A stretch of DNA of 64,000 nucleotides from Companilactobacillus huachuanensis (GTDB lineage: Bacteria > Bacillota > Bacilli > Lactobacillales > Lactobacillaceae): NCBI RefSeq assembly GCF_005404815.1, contig NZ_BJDF01000014.1, positions 26,531 to 90,530 of the forward strand, written 5' to 3'. Positions 16,923-25,891 of this stretch are shown in pieces. A program made the translations under genes and the position numbers. Position 1 is the first letter of the stretch. The number at the start of each line of letters is the position of its first letter. The notes below the pieces were generated by a model. It saw only the letters and a list, made by a program, of their open reading frames with translations. It was not told the origin of the DNA and did no database searches.

Positions 16923-17753
16923 TTATTCGACATCGTCTGAGTCAGAATTATCTGTATTTGCATCAGGATGGTCTTTTAAGTATTGATCCAAAGCACGATT
17001 ACCAGGATAAGAAACATCACCATTATCATAAACGATCCAAGTGCCAAGGCCATTATAGAGATCCCAAGAACCATCTTCTCGTTCTGCTGTCAAATCTGAG
17101 GTGTCACCATAGCCAGAATCAGCTAACTTTTGACGAGCCTGAGCTTCAGTTAATTGAGTTGTATTAGTTGAGGAGCTATTGTCAGAAGATACAGCTTGTG
17201 AATCGTTTGTATTATTAGATTCATTTTGTGCATTAGTATCATTAGTTTGGTTCGAACTATTATTAGTTGTTTGGCTTAGATTATTTATGTCAGCAGTTGA
17301 AAACATTGAACGAGTGGATGCCAACTTAAATTTATGGAAATAAGTCACAAAACAATTAGTTTGAATTAGTTCGTTGATGTTCTGTTTTTGAAATAGATTA
17401 GGCAATTTCTTAGTTTGATTAGGTTTCAAAATCAATGCGCCACTTAGGGCAGTTGGTACCTCATTATCAATGAATTGTAGAGCAAATTTAGAACGGTTAA
17501 ATTTGATAGTTTTGTTAGATTTATTAGTGATTTTGGCTGAAATAAAATAGCCATAATCATTTTGATCGGCCTTGAAATTGAAGTTAACTTTCTTTTGATC
17601 AGCCATCTTTAAGTTTTGATAATATATCGGTTTGGCTTGTTTGTGCTCTGTTTGGATATGTGATTGTTGTGCTGATTTGGCAGAAGTATTACTACAACCA
17701 GAAATTCCTAATAAAACAAAAATCCCCATGAACATAAAAATTGTTTTCTTCAT
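16923..17753 (-). CDS. Secreted lipoprotein with Ser/Asn/Thr-rich linker
   Basis: A 276-residue protein exported and lipid-anchored: MKKTIFMFMGIFVLLGISGC with lipobox Cys at residue 20. The first half resembles a DUF4352-like beta-sandwich (FISAKITNKSNKTIKFNRSKFALQF), though this is inferred by eye. A long Asn/Ser/Thr linker follows, then a short C-terminal domain LTEAQARQKLADSGYGDTSD and an acidic tail. The ATG at 17753 is chosen for AGAGGAG upstream and the signal peptide; an upstream in-frame start adds 16 unlikely residues. Function unknown. Confidence 0.7.
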   Translation of the reverse strand: MKKTIFMFMGIFVLLGISGCSNTSAKSAQQSHIQTEHKQAKPIYYQNLKMADQKKVNFNFKADQNDYGYFISAKITNKSNKTIKFNRSKFALQFIDNEVPTALSGALILKPNQTKKLPNLFQKQNINELIQTNCFVTYFHKFKLASTRSMFSTADINNLSQTTNNSSNQTNDTNAQNESNNTNDSQAVSSDNSSSTNTTQLTEAQARQKLADSGYGDTSDLTAEREDGSWDLYNGLGTWIVYDNGDVSYPGNRALDQYLKDHPDANTDNSDSDDVE

Positions 17754-17922
17754 GAATAATTCTCCTCTGTAACTTAATTGCAAAAATAATTGTATCAACA
17801 CGACATGTCATATTATGTCATTGTTAGTGACCTTGAAGAATGACTTGTCTAATTAATCGAGGTGGCTTAATATTTTAAGGTATGTTTGTCGAAAATTATT
17901 TTGAAATTAATGGAGCTTCATA

Positions 17923-19269
17923 ATGAAAGAAATAAAAAAAGGCAGTATCAAAGGATTACTGCCACTGATCGCATTTTTGATTTTATATGCATTGACTGGA
18001 ATCGTCTCAGGAAGATTTGATAGTATGCCACTGTTAGTGGGGATGATTTTAGCGTCAATAGTGGCATTCGGGATTGCACCACCGAAGGGTACCAAAAAAC
18101 TGTCATTTTCAGAAAAAGTCATGACCTTTTGCAAAGGCGGTGGTGAGCCTACGTTGATTATGATGGTCGTTATTTTTATTTTGGCCGGGGCTTTTCAAGG
18201 TGTGGCTTCGAAGATGCATGCAGTCTCGTCTGTGACTAATTTGGGATTAAGTATTTTGCCATCCAACATGATTTTACCGGGTATTTTTGTTATCGGTTGT
18301 ATTTTGAGCTTTGCGATGGGAACTTCGATGGGTACTATTACCGCTTTAATGCCAGTTGCAGTTGATGTTGCTGTTAAAACAGGAGTTAATCCTGCATTGA
18401 TGGCTGGAATCGTTGTTGGTGGAGCGATGTTTGGTGATAACTTGTCATTTATTTCCGCCACAGCAATTGCCTCGGTTCAAACGCAAGGTGTTGAGCAACG
18501 AGAAAAATTTAAATTAAATATTATTACTTATTTACCAGCGATTATTATCAATATTATTTTGTTAGCTATTTATCCAATTAAAACGGTGGTTTTGACTGGT
18601 TCGTATAGTTGGAATTTGGTCGATTTAGTTCCCTATATCTTAGTAATTGTGTTGTCCTTAGTAGGTTTAAACGTCATGCCAGTTATGATTATCGGTGTGG
18701 CATCAGGAATTGTAGTTGGTGTGATCCATGGCGATTTTAATTTGATTGATTCAATGAAATACGTTCAATCGGGAATGGTCAGTATGGAAGATATTGCCAT
18801 TATTTCGATTATCGTCGGTGGGTTGGTCGAGTTGATGAAATATCTCGGTGGGATTCAATGGTTAATGGATACGTTGGGTAAGCAGACTAAGTCAAAGCAT
18901 GGCGCTGAATTTTCTATCGGTGCTTTGGTGACACTTTTGTGTGTTGCGACAACAAATAACACGATTGCCATTATCACGGTCGGACCCTTAGCAACCGAAA
19001 TTGGTAGAAAGTTTAAATTGTCTCGCGCCCGTGTTTCAACATTATTGTCGATGTTTGCAACGCACGTTCAGGGTTTGATTCCTTATGCTGGACAATTGTT
19101 AGTTGCTGGTGGAATGGCTAAAATTTCACCAATTGCGATTGTGCCATGGGTCTGGTACTGCTATCTAACCCTTATTATGAGTTTATTGTTTGTTTTCTTG
19201 GATTTCCCGAAGGTAAAAGTTACCCCAGAGAATGGCTATGATCACTTCGAGGAAGATTTAGTAAATTAA
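17923..19269 (+). CDS. NhaC-family Na+/H+ antiporter-like transporter
   Basis: A 448-residue polytopic membrane protein with about eleven hydrophobic segments. GGAMFGDNLSFISATAIASVQTQG near residue 165 corresponds to the GDxxSPxSDT signature of the NhaC group, and a second conserved half contains CVATTNNTIAIITVGP. NhaC members exchange Na+ with H+ or carboxylates such as malate with lactate. The substrate cannot be decided, and no malolactic gene is adjacent. ATGGAGC precedes the ATG. Confidence 0.75.
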   Translation: MKEIKKGSIKGLLPLIAFLILYALTGIVSGRFDSMPLLVGMILASIVAFGIAPPKGTKKLSFSEKVMTFCKGGGEPTLIMMVVIFILAGAFQGVASKMHAVSSVTNLGLSILPSNMILPGIFVIGCILSFAMGTSMGTITALMPVAVDVAVKTGVNPALMAGIVVGGAMFGDNLSFISATAIASVQTQGVEQREKFKLNIITYLPAIIINIILLAIYPIKTVVLTGSYSWNLVDLVPYILVIVLSLVGLNVMPVMIIGVASGIVVGVIHGDFNLIDSMKYVQSGMVSMEDIAIISIIVGGLVELMKYLGGIQWLMDTLGKQTKSKHGAEFSIGALVTLLCVATTNNTIAIITVGPLATEIGRKFKLSRARVSTLLSMFATHVQGLIPYAGQLLVAGGMAKISPIAIVPWVWYCYLTLIMSLLFVFLDFPKVKVTPENGYDHFEEDLVN

Positions 19270-19275
19270 ACACAA

Positions 19276-19313
19276 AAAAGCCGATAATCAAAATTGATTA
19301 CCGGTTTTATTAA
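19276..19313. terminator. Bidirectional terminator between the antiporter and nagB
   Basis: AAAAGCCGATAATCA / TGATTACCGGTTTT stem with A and T tracts on either side, between two convergent genes. Confidence 0.85.
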
Positions 19314-19322
19314 TTTTCAAAA

Positions 19323-20027
19323 TTATTTAAGTTTTGATGCAGCAGCGTCATCGATGATAAGTGTTACATCAGGGTGGTTTTGCAATGCACTTGCTGGGCA
19401 GTCTTCTGTAGCGAAACCATCAACTGTAGCAGCAATAGCGTCAGCCTTGTTCTCACCATAAGCTAGAAGGATGATTTTCTTAGCTTTCATGATTGAGCCG
19501 ATACCCATTGAATAAGCGAAACGTGGAACATCTTTTTCATCTTCGAAGAAACGTGTGTTAGCTTCGATTGTTGATTCTGTCAAACCAACTTTTCTTGTTT
19601 TGCCATCGAAAGGTGAGCCTGGTTCGTTAAAGCCAATGTGGCCGTTTCTACCAATACCAAGAATTTGAAGGTCGATAGGATTGTCTTCAATAATCTTGTC
19701 GTAATCAGATGTGGCAGCTTCAGCGTCAGGATTTGAACCATCAGGAACGTATGAATTCTTGAAAGGTTTCTTGTTGAATAGGTGTTCATTCATGAAGTAG
19801 TGGTAACTTTGTTCGTTAGTTGGTTGTAGTCCAACATATTCGTCCAAGTTAACGGATGTCATGTTTGAAAAATCAAGGTCACTACTTGTCATTTCATTGT
19901 AAAGTGTGATTGGACTGCTACCAGTAGCTAAACCGAGGACTTTACCGCCGTCTTCGATGTCCTTTTTAACAAGGTTGAAAGCTTCCTTACCACCCATTTG
20001 TGTGTCTTTAACTTTAATTATCTTCAT
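19323..20027 (-). CDS. nagB: Glucosamine-6-phosphate deaminase
   Basis: Converts glucosamine 6-phosphate to fructose 6-phosphate and ammonia, letting amino sugars enter glycolysis. It has 234 residues, the short Gram-positive form without the allosteric C-terminus. Motifs: [16 protein letters not shown] near the N-terminus, VNLDEYVGL, and [18 protein letters not shown] around the catalytic site. nagA is not adjacent. A NagR-like operator overlaps its promoter. Confidence 0.95.
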   Translation of the reverse strand: MKIIKVKDTQMGGKEAFNLVKKDIEDGGKVLGLATGSSPITLYNEMTSSDLDFSNMTSVNLDEYVGLQPTNEQSYHYFMNEHLFNKKPFKNSYVPDGSNPDAEAATSDYDKIIEDNPIDLQILGIGRNGHIGFNEPGSPFDGKTRKVGLTESTIEANTRFFEDEKDVPRFAYSMGIGSIMKAKKIILLAYGENKADAIAATVDGFATEDCPASALQNHPDVTLIIDDAAASKLK

Positions 20028-20054
20028 TGTATTGATCTCCCATCTCTATCTTTC

Positions 20055-20094
20055 TGGTCTAGTCCAATCTAAATCATTTTTGGAAAATTGTCAA
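20055..20094 (-). promoter_or_regulatory. nagB promoter with NagR-like operator
   Basis: On the minus strand: -35 TTGACA (20089-20094), 17-base spacer, -10 TAGATT (20066-20071). A palindrome TGGACTAGACCA (20055-20066) sits at the transcription start. It resembles the TGGTCTAGACCA-type site bound by GntR-family NagR/DasR, so repression relieved by an amino-sugar phosphate is likely. Confidence 0.7.
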
Positions 20095-20176
20095 TGAAAT
20101 ACGTTCATTAAATAAAAATATTTTAAAAAACGTTAGAAATCATGCAAAATCTTCATAAGTTAGGTATATTTTTAGT

Positions 20177-21055
20177 ATGAGCAAAAAACTAAAGAGGCAG
20201 AATAATTTGGAAAAAATATTATCTACATCTGAGGGTAGTGTAAATACAAATCTAATCGGTCCCGTTGATAGCGACAGTATCATCGTCCTTGTTCCCGGGA
20301 TCAATGGTTCAATTGAGTATTTCAATGACATAATTCCCTATTTAAAGAGTAAATATCAAACAATTGTTGCACTTGATCTACTGGGTCAAGGAAAATCATC
20401 TAATTCTAAGAACGATCATTATACGATTGATTCGGAAGCATGGAACTTATTAGAAGCAATGGCGCGTTTAAAGATAACTAGAAAGCTAGTTGTTTTTGGA
20501 TACGGTGTTGGTGGTTTGGTTGCCGTAAATATGGCAGAAATGCGTGGCTTTACGATTAACAAACTTATTCTATTAAATACACCTGCTACCGATAAATACG
20601 CTGATATGGACGCTCATTCGTCTGTAGCTAGTATTCCATTGCTAGGTAAACTAGCCAAATCACCAGTTAAAGCTGGAATGTATTTTGACAAGAACTTTGA
20701 CCGCAGTAGTCTGACAGATTCTAAGGTAGTTGATGAGGCTGCTAATAAGGTTGACCATAAGGTTGCTAAACAATTGCAAAAGATGTCCGTTGATTATTTA
20801 GGGGAAAAAGCTTTGAACAAGCGTCTACGTTCTTTTGATATCCCAACATTGGCACTCTTTGGTGAAGGTGATCAAATTTTGACTGACAAAGGTATTAAGG
20901 ATGCCAAAGCTACTATTGGCCGTGTTCCTGACTTGAAAATGGAAGACATCAAGGGCGCCGGTCATTTAGCAATGATGGAAAAGCCTGAAGAAGTTGCTAA
21001 GATGATTATTGATTTCGATGAATCTACAGTTAAAAAAGAAGAAACAGTCAATTAA
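20177..21055 (+). CDS. Alpha/beta-hydrolase fold protein lacking the nucleophilic serine
   Basis: A 292-residue protein with the alpha/beta-hydrolase pattern: VLVPGINGS oxyanion loop, LDLLGQGKS after strand 4, LALFGEGDQILTD with the acidic residue, and the histidine in GAGHLAMMEKPEE. The nucleophile elbow GxSxG reads G-Y-G-V-G (residues 108-112), with glycine for serine (GGT instead of AGT). It is probably a non-hydrolytic relative, unless another residue serves. The ATG has only a weak TAGGT site upstream. Confidence 0.75.
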   Translation: MSKKLKRQNNLEKILSTSEGSVNTNLIGPVDSDSIIVLVPGINGSIEYFNDIIPYLKSKYQTIVALDLLGQGKSSNSKNDHYTIDSEAWNLLEAMARLKITRKLVVFGYGVGGLVAVNMAEMRGFTINKLILLNTPATDKYADMDAHSSVASIPLLGKLAKSPVKAGMYFDKNFDRSSLTDSKVVDEAANKVDHKVAKQLQKMSVDYLGEKALNKRLRSFDIPTLALFGEGDQILTDKGIKDAKATIGRVPDLKMEDIKGAGHLAMMEKPEEVAKMIIDFDESTVKKEETVN

Positions 21056-21065
21056 TAAACGCAAA

Positions 21066-21093
21066 ACATCAGAAATTATCTGATGTTTTTTTG
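21066..21093 (+). terminator. Terminator after the alpha/beta-hydrolase
   Basis: Perfect AACATCAGA / TCTGATGTT stem followed by seven T. Confidence 0.88.
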
Positions 21094-21129
21094 TCCCATT
21101 TCTAAAAATAACTTTGAGGAGAGACTATT

Positions 21130-21447
21130 TTGAATTTAAAAGAACACCAAGCTTGGCTAACTGATTTTTACAAAACCTGTGGTTGGTATCAATATCCTAC
21201 GTTTGTTCATTTGAATTTTATGACTGAGGAGGTCGGTGAGTTATCTCGAGCTGTTCGTGCAATTGAAATTGGTCGCGACCATCCAGGTGAATCAAAGAAA
21301 ACTCCGGCAGAATTGGAAGATAATCTTCAAGAAGAATTAGCTGACGTTTTGGACCAAGTTTTGATGATCAGCAGTAAATATGACATTGATCCAGAAACAC
21401 TATTACAACGTAGTCAAAATAAGTTAACTAAGAGATTTCAAAAATAA
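21130..21447 (+). CDS. MazG-like nucleotide pyrophosphohydrolase
   Basis: A 105-residue all-alpha NTP pyrophosphohydrolase-type protein, probably clearing non-canonical nucleotides. The metal-binding EExxE/ExxD pattern is visible: MTEEVGELSRAVR, then LQEELADVLDQVLMIS. It starts at a TTG with GAGGAGAG upstream. The true substrate is not deducible from sequence. Confidence 0.8.
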   Translation: MNLKEHQAWLTDFYKTCGWYQYPTFVHLNFMTEEVGELSRAVRAIEIGRDHPGESKKTPAELEDNLQEELADVLDQVLMISSKYDIDPETLLQRSQNKLTKRFQK

Positions 21448-21448
21448 A

Positions 21449-21505
21449 AAATGAGTTGTATCACACTTAAAAGAAATAATTAGGTGTGATACAACTCATT
21501 TTTAT
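21449..21505. terminator. Strong bidirectional terminator
   Basis: Long perfect stem AATGAGTTGTATCACAC / GTGTGATACAACTCATT with A and T tracts, between the convergent MazG-like gene and the following minus-strand gene. Confidence 0.9.
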
Positions 21506-21539
21506 TGGGTTTAATATTTAATGAATGAAACGGAAAAAG

Positions 21540-22088
21540 CTATGTCCCAGACTTTTGTTGGGGTTGAGTAATCTTAACTGGTTGAATGATGAATTTATTT
21601 TTTTGTGAACTAGCAACGGGTATGTATTTCTTGCCATCCTTGTAAACAAATTGAATAACGTCATAGTTGTTGTCTAATTTTTTAGCCTCATCAGAAATGA
21701 TTTTTTGAATAGAATAAATGTACTGCTTTTGAACATCTGTAGCTTGACCATTTTGGACTGCCTCATAAGTAGTCTTGAGATATTTTTGGGTTTGTGAATC
21801 GGTCAAGGTAACGATAATGACGGTATGGGGATGTTTACTAGTACTGTCGTTGATATTATGTTCCTCTTTGACAGCGACAACCCGGCCATTCTGATTAAAT
21901 TTTTTGTCGAGATTACTTCGGATAGCCTTATATTCATTCTGGGGGACATTACTAGATGATTTGGTATCACTAGTTTTAGTGGGGGATCTAAGTGTCAGAA
22001 CTGACAATAACGCAGCAAAGATAACGACGGCAATAATGGCAAAAATCAGATGTTTTTGATTAAACGGTTTTCGTTGTTCTTTACGCAT
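21540..22088 (-). CDS. Membrane-anchored protein of unknown function
   Basis: A 182-residue protein with a short basic cytoplasmic end, one membrane segment (LIFAIIAVVIFAALLSVLTL, about 15-34) and an extracellular domain of about 140 residues. No catalytic motif is visible. Its last residues and stop codon come from a stretch reading AAAAGTCTGGGACATAG, a short motif also seen at 63.85 kb and common between genes in Lactobacillales, so the C-terminus may have been altered by a repeat. Function not recognised. Confidence 0.6.
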   Translation of the reverse strand: MRKEQRKPFNQKHLIFAIIAVVIFAALLSVLTLRSPTKTSDTKSSSNVPQNEYKAIRSNLDKKFNQNGRVVAVKEEHNINDSTSKHPHTVIIVTLTDSQTQKYLKTTYEAVQNGQATDVQKQYIYSIQKIISDEAKKLDNNYDVIQFVYKDGKKYIPVASSQKNKFIIQPVKITQPQQKSGT

Positions 22089-22200
22089 AAATTACAAGCC
22101 CCTAACTAGTCAATTGTTAGGGAGATTATAACATAATCTGCTTTTTCCTATTGATCTAATAGGGCATTAGTAGTCGAAGCGTATATTTATTTTATTTGGC

Positions 22201-22494
22201 ATAACGTGCAATGCGTTAGTCGTTAGTTAAGTATGCCAGAAACATTCATGGACTGTGCAGGACCGGTCTGAGCCTGAGAAGAGGACTCAAACATTGGTTG
22301 GAAGCCTTTCCATAGACTAGGAAGCCTCCAAACACCACTTCCACAAATATTTCTCGACTATTTTCACTAGTGAATCTTTAGTAAAAGGATTATAAAATTC
22401 GATTAAAATGATATTCAATTACAATCTTTTTATGCCTAAAAATTATTAAAGAAATGATTTTTAAAAATAGATTATTAACTAGTACAACGTGTTA
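22201..22494 (+). mobile_element. MITE-like element, type-2 ends with degenerate core (copy E)
   Basis: Left end ATAACGTGCAATGCGTTAGT, right end AACTAGTACAACGTGTTAA. The core at about 22233-22366 is strongly diverged but keeps hairpin II (GGAAGCCT / AGGAAGCCTCC) and ACCGGTCTGAGCC. It fills most of the 419-base gap between the membrane protein and the PTS IID gene; no gene is seen there. Confidence 0.6.
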
Positions 22495-22507
22495 AATATA
22501 AGATTAA

Positions 22508-23356
22508 TTAGAAAATACCAACCCAAGCACCAAGAATACTAATAACTGCAATACCAGCAATTATTACAAGTGGCTTTGCTCCCTTATTAAGTAACCAATA
22601 GATTATCCCAAAGGCACCCAATGGTAGAAGGCCAGGCATGATTTGATTTAAAATGGTTTGAATTTTAATTGTCTCAGCACCCGTACCAAATTTCAATGGG
22701 ATAGTAATTGATACCATTGAAGCAGTCATAGCACCAATAACCATTAATCCAAGAATAGCAGCACCGAAAGTAAGACTCTCCATCATCCCATTAGCTTGAA
22801 TCTTCTGTAAGAATCCTGCACCTAATTTGTAACCCCAGTTGTTGCATAACCATCTGAGAATGATAGTAGGGATGTTAAATACTAGTAAGAATAGGATTGG
22901 TCCTAAAATATTTCCCTTAATAGCTAACGCAGTACCGATACCAGTAGCAAGTAATCTCAAAGTACCCCAGAAGAATGAATCACCAATACCAGCTAAAGGT
23001 CCCATTAAGGATGCTTTAATAGTATCAATAGATGATTCATCGAAATCCTCATCGTTTGCATTCTGTTCTTCCATTGCCGATACAATACCAGTAATAAAGG
23101 TAACGATAAATGGAGTTGTATTGAAGAAACCTAAATGGCGTTTTAGAGCTTTTGACATCTTTTTTTTGTTATCGCCATAAAGCTTTTTTAGAACCGGAAT
23201 CATAGCATAAGCAAAGCCAAGATTCATTTGACGTTCATAGTTCCAAGAAAATTCCATTTGTAATGTTCGCCAAAATACTTTATTTAAATCTTTTTGTGTC
23301 ACTTTCTTTTGTACATTTTTATCTTGTGTTTTCTTATCCTTAGAAGTCGTCTCCAT
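22508..23356 (-). CDS. PTS mannose/fructose/sorbose family IID component
   Basis: A 282-residue membrane subunit of a mannose-class phosphotransferase permease. The family core is visible: FWRTLQMEFSWNYERQMNLGFAY, MEEQNANDEDFDESSIDTIKASLMGPLAGIGDSFFWGTLR, and a hydrophobic C-terminal part. It overlaps the IIC gene by 17 bases and has GGAGGTG upstream of its ATG. IIB-IIC-IID form one operon under the LacI regulator encoded divergently. Confidence 0.93.
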   Translation of the reverse strand: METTSKDKKTQDKNVQKKVTQKDLNKVFWRTLQMEFSWNYERQMNLGFAYAMIPVLKKLYGDNKKKMSKALKRHLGFFNTTPFIVTFITGIVSAMEEQNANDEDFDESSIDTIKASLMGPLAGIGDSFFWGTLRLLATGIGTALAIKGNILGPILFLLVFNIPTIILRWLCNNWGYKLGAGFLQKIQANGMMESLTFGAAILGLMVIGAMTASMVSITIPLKFGTGAETIKIQTILNQIMPGLLPLGAFGIIYWLLNKGAKPLVIIAGIAVISILGAWVGIF

Positions 23357-24125
23357 TGTCTACACCTCCATCATCAGTAGTAACAACTTTTTCAGCATTA
23401 TTCTTCTTTGAATGCATGATTTGCACCATAATTACGGCTAAGATTGCTCCAAAAATAGCAATTCCTGTTAGAGGAATCTTTAGATAAGCACATAGAGCAA
23501 ATCCTAAGAAGAAGTAAGGAACAACTGATTTTGTCATAATTACTTGAGCTAACATTGCAAAACCTAATGCTGGGATGATGCCAGTAGCAACCGTTAATCC
23601 GTGTTGTACGAAAGCTGGAATCATATCAAGTAACAATTTAACAGCATGGCTTCCGACTAAGAATGATCCAGCGACAACCAAGGCGAGTAAAAGAGCTAGT
23701 CCAAATCCAGCAATATAATGCATTCGTTGAACACCATCAGCATCCCCGTCATCAGCATATTTGCCAGCTTTGTTAGACAAATATGGAATAAAAATACCTA
23801 AATAAAGGTTCTTTAGAATTAAAGCTAATGTGGCAATAGGTAAGGCCAAAATCAATGCTGCAGAAGTAGCAGCGTTGGAAGAAATTGCAAAGGCAACACC
23901 TAAAATACCTCCAGTGATAACTTCGGGAGGAATTGAAGCTCCAACAGAGAACATCCCAATAAATGCCAATTCAAGAGTAGCACCCATAATGATTCCTGCA
24001 TGTAGATTGCCCATAACTAAACCAACAGCAACACCAGTCACAATGGGACGTGAGATCATACTGTCACCAGTTGCATAATCAAGTTGAGCGACGAAAGCAA
24101 TTATCCCTAATAGTAGCGCTTGCAT
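23340..24125 (-). CDS. PTS mannose/fructose/sorbose family IIC component
   Basis: A 261-residue polytopic subunit forming the sugar channel with IID. The pattern is typical: DYATGDSMISRPIVTGVAVGLVMGN near the N-terminus, then GATLELAFIGMFSVGASIPPEVITGG. An AAGGGGTG ribosome site precedes the ATG. It sits between IIB (13-base gap) and IID (17-base overlap). Confidence 0.94.
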   Translation of the reverse strand: MQALLLGIIAFVAQLDYATGDSMISRPIVTGVAVGLVMGNLHAGIIMGATLELAFIGMFSVGASIPPEVITGGILGVAFAISSNAATSAALILALPIATLALILKNLYLGIFIPYLSNKAGKYADDGDADGVQRMHYIAGFGLALLLALVVAGSFLVGSHAVKLLLDMIPAFVQHGLTVATGIIPALGFAMLAQVIMTKSVVPYFFLGFALCAYLKIPLTGIAIFGAILAVIMVQIMHSKKNNAEKVVTTDDGGVDNGDDF

Positions 24126-24138
24126 TTTAATACACCCC

Positions 24139-24612
24139 TTATTTAATTAATTTTTGAGCTGGTATTGGAGTATCCCCAGGTACTTGTCTTAACTCCACTT
24201 CAACACCATCATTTATTAATCCTTTAATCTCTTCTTCTTCTCTAGGAAGCAAGTTGACCGCTTTACTAAGGTTATGTGTTCCTTCACGTGCCTTCATCCC
24301 ACCTAGATTTATATGAGTTATTTCTGGATAACCGTGTTGCAAACTTACGGCATCCTCAACGTTTCCAACAATAACAAACATCTTCAAGTCATTTGTTTTG
24401 CCGCTCTTCAACGTAGTAATTGCATCTTCAACCGTTTTGATGGCCAATTTAACACCTTGTGGCTTTGCCATTCTGATAATGCTACGTTGCGTATCATTTG
24501 TTGCTGCAGCATCATTAACAATCATGATTGCATCTACACCAAGCTCTGGTGTCCAAGCAAAAGCAACCTGACCATGTAATAATCTATGATCAATTCTGAC
24601 AAGTTTAATCAT
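24139..24612 (-). CDS. PTS mannose/fructose/sorbose family IIB component
   Basis: A 157-residue cytoplasmic phosphocarrier that passes phosphate from IIA to the sugar. The phosphorylated histidine lies in VRIDHRLLHGQVAFAW at the N-terminus. It is the first gene of the operon, with AGGAGG upstream. No IIA domain is fused to it or encoded nearby, so phosphate must come from a IIA elsewhere. Confidence 0.94.
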   Translation of the reverse strand: MIKLVRIDHRLLHGQVAFAWTPELGVDAIMIVNDAAATNDTQRSIIRMAKPQGVKLAIKTVEDAITTLKSGKTNDLKMFVIVGNVEDAVSLQHGYPEITHINLGGMKAREGTHNLSKAVNLLPREEEEIKGLINDGVEVELRQVPGDTPIPAQKLIK

Positions 24613-24647
24613 GAGAAATCCTCCTAAATAAATTAATAGCTTAAATA

Positions 24648-24756
24648 TGGTACCGTTCCCACATTTTATGTTAAGCGCTCTCAGCGCAAATTCATCATAA
24701 CCCCATTGATTTTATCCTGTCAATAGTTTATATTTTTATTTGTGGAACCGTTCCCA
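24648..24756. promoter_or_regulatory. Divergent control region with two LacI-type operators
   Basis: O1 TGGTACCGTTCCCA (24648-24661) and O2 TGGAACCGTTCCCA (24743-24756) differ at one base and lie 95 bp apart. O2 follows a plus-strand promoter (-35 TTGATT 24706-24711, 17-base spacer, -10 TATATT 24729-24734) that drives the regulator gene. O1 lies just upstream of IIB. The spacing would allow looping by a tetramer or joint repression of both directions. Confidence 0.75.
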
Positions 24757-24781
24757 TAAACTAAAAGTGTTTCTTAGCGAG

Positions 24782-25861
24782 GTGTTAATTACGAAAAAAC
24801 ATGACATTACTATAAAAGAAATATCCAAGCTCTCTGGAGCTTCGACATCAACTGTTTCACGTGTCTTGAATGAATCAGGATATGTTTCGACTGAAAAGCG
24901 ACAGGCTATTGAAAAAGTTATTCGTGAAACTAACTATCGTCCAAGTATGATTGCCAGAAGTTTGCATTCTAAACAAACAAAAACATTGGCAGTTGTCTTA
25001 CCCGATGTAAGTAATCCTTATTTCATTGGTCTAATTGAAGAGATTGAACACGTGAGTGAAGGGTATGGCTATACTTTGATTTTGATTAATACCATGTCTA
25101 CAGGTGCTGACAAGATGAATGCTGTTGACGATCCAGAGGTGAAGGCATTACATACAATTCAGGAGAAACATGTTGATGGTGCAGTAATTATTGGTGGTGA
25201 AATTGATCACGTAAACGTTGATTCACAGTATTTAAAGACACTAAATGAATTAAATAAGCAAATTCCTGTTGTTATCATCGCTCAAAAGGTTGAAAACTGT
25301 GATTGTATTTTCGTTCAGCGTCATATAAATACTGGTATGCGTTTAATTGTTCAACATATTCTTTCACTAGGGTATCGCAAAATTGGATTTCTGGGAGGCA
25401 AACCTGGAGTTAGAGTGACTGAGCAGCGGTTGGCTGAATTTGAAAAGTTAGTAAAGATGTATACAGATTATGATGATAAATCAGTTCTTTTGAATGATTA
25501 CTATTTAAAAGATGGGTACCAAGGAATTGAAAAACTTCTCAATCAAACTGATTTAAATGCAGTTGTAGCTATTAATGATCGTGTAGCCTTAGGTGCAGTG
25601 AGAAGATTACATGAAATGGGTATGAATGTACCTAAAGATATCGTTATCGGAAGTGCTGATCAATTTCCAGATAGTGATTATTATATTCCAAGTATTACAA
25701 CAATTAATCAGCACAATAATTCATTAGGTAAAATAGCTGTTGAACAATTAATTAGGAGTTTCAATGGGCAACCATTCTTAACAGCTGAAAGTGAATTTCC
25801 AGATTTAGTTATTCGTGAGTCGTGTGGAGAAAAAAAATATAGTAATGTTCTAAAAAAGTGA
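24782..25861 (+). CDS. LacI-family transcriptional regulator
   Basis: Repressor of about 360 residues. The N-terminal helix-turn-helix ITIKEISKLSGASTSTVSRVLNESGYVS is followed by a periplasmic-binding-like sensor domain ending in the usual DLVIRESC. Start: the first in-frame TTG (24740) would place operator O2 inside the gene. GTG at 24782 lacks a ribosome site, while ATT at 24788 has GAGGTG three bases upstream, so initiation at the ATT is possible. It probably controls itself, the SIS gene and the divergent PTS. Confidence 0.85.
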   Translation: MLITKKHDITIKEISKLSGASTSTVSRVLNESGYVSTEKRQAIEKVIRETNYRPSMIARSLHSKQTKTLAVVLPDVSNPYFIGLIEEIEHVSEGYGYTLILINTMSTGADKMNAVDDPEVKALHTIQEKHVDGAVIIGGEIDHVNVDSQYLKTLNELNKQIPVVIIAQKVENCDCIFVQRHINTGMRLIVQHILSLGYRKIGFLGGKPGVRVTEQRLAEFEKLVKMYTDYDDKSVLLNDYYLKDGYQGIEKLLNQTDLNAVVAINDRVALGAVRRLHEMGMNVPKDIVIGSADQFPDSDYYIPSITTINQHNNSLGKIAVEQLIRSFNGQPFLTAESEFPDLVIRESCGEKKYSNVLKK

Positions 25862-25891
25862 TTAGCAATTATTATTAAAGGGGCTAATCGT

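Noticed and set aside
24849..24864. parS-like TGTTTCACGTG in the lacI gene
   Set aside because: Only the left 11 bases match; the sequence encodes the invariant TVSRVL helix of LacI proteins, so the match is explained by coding.
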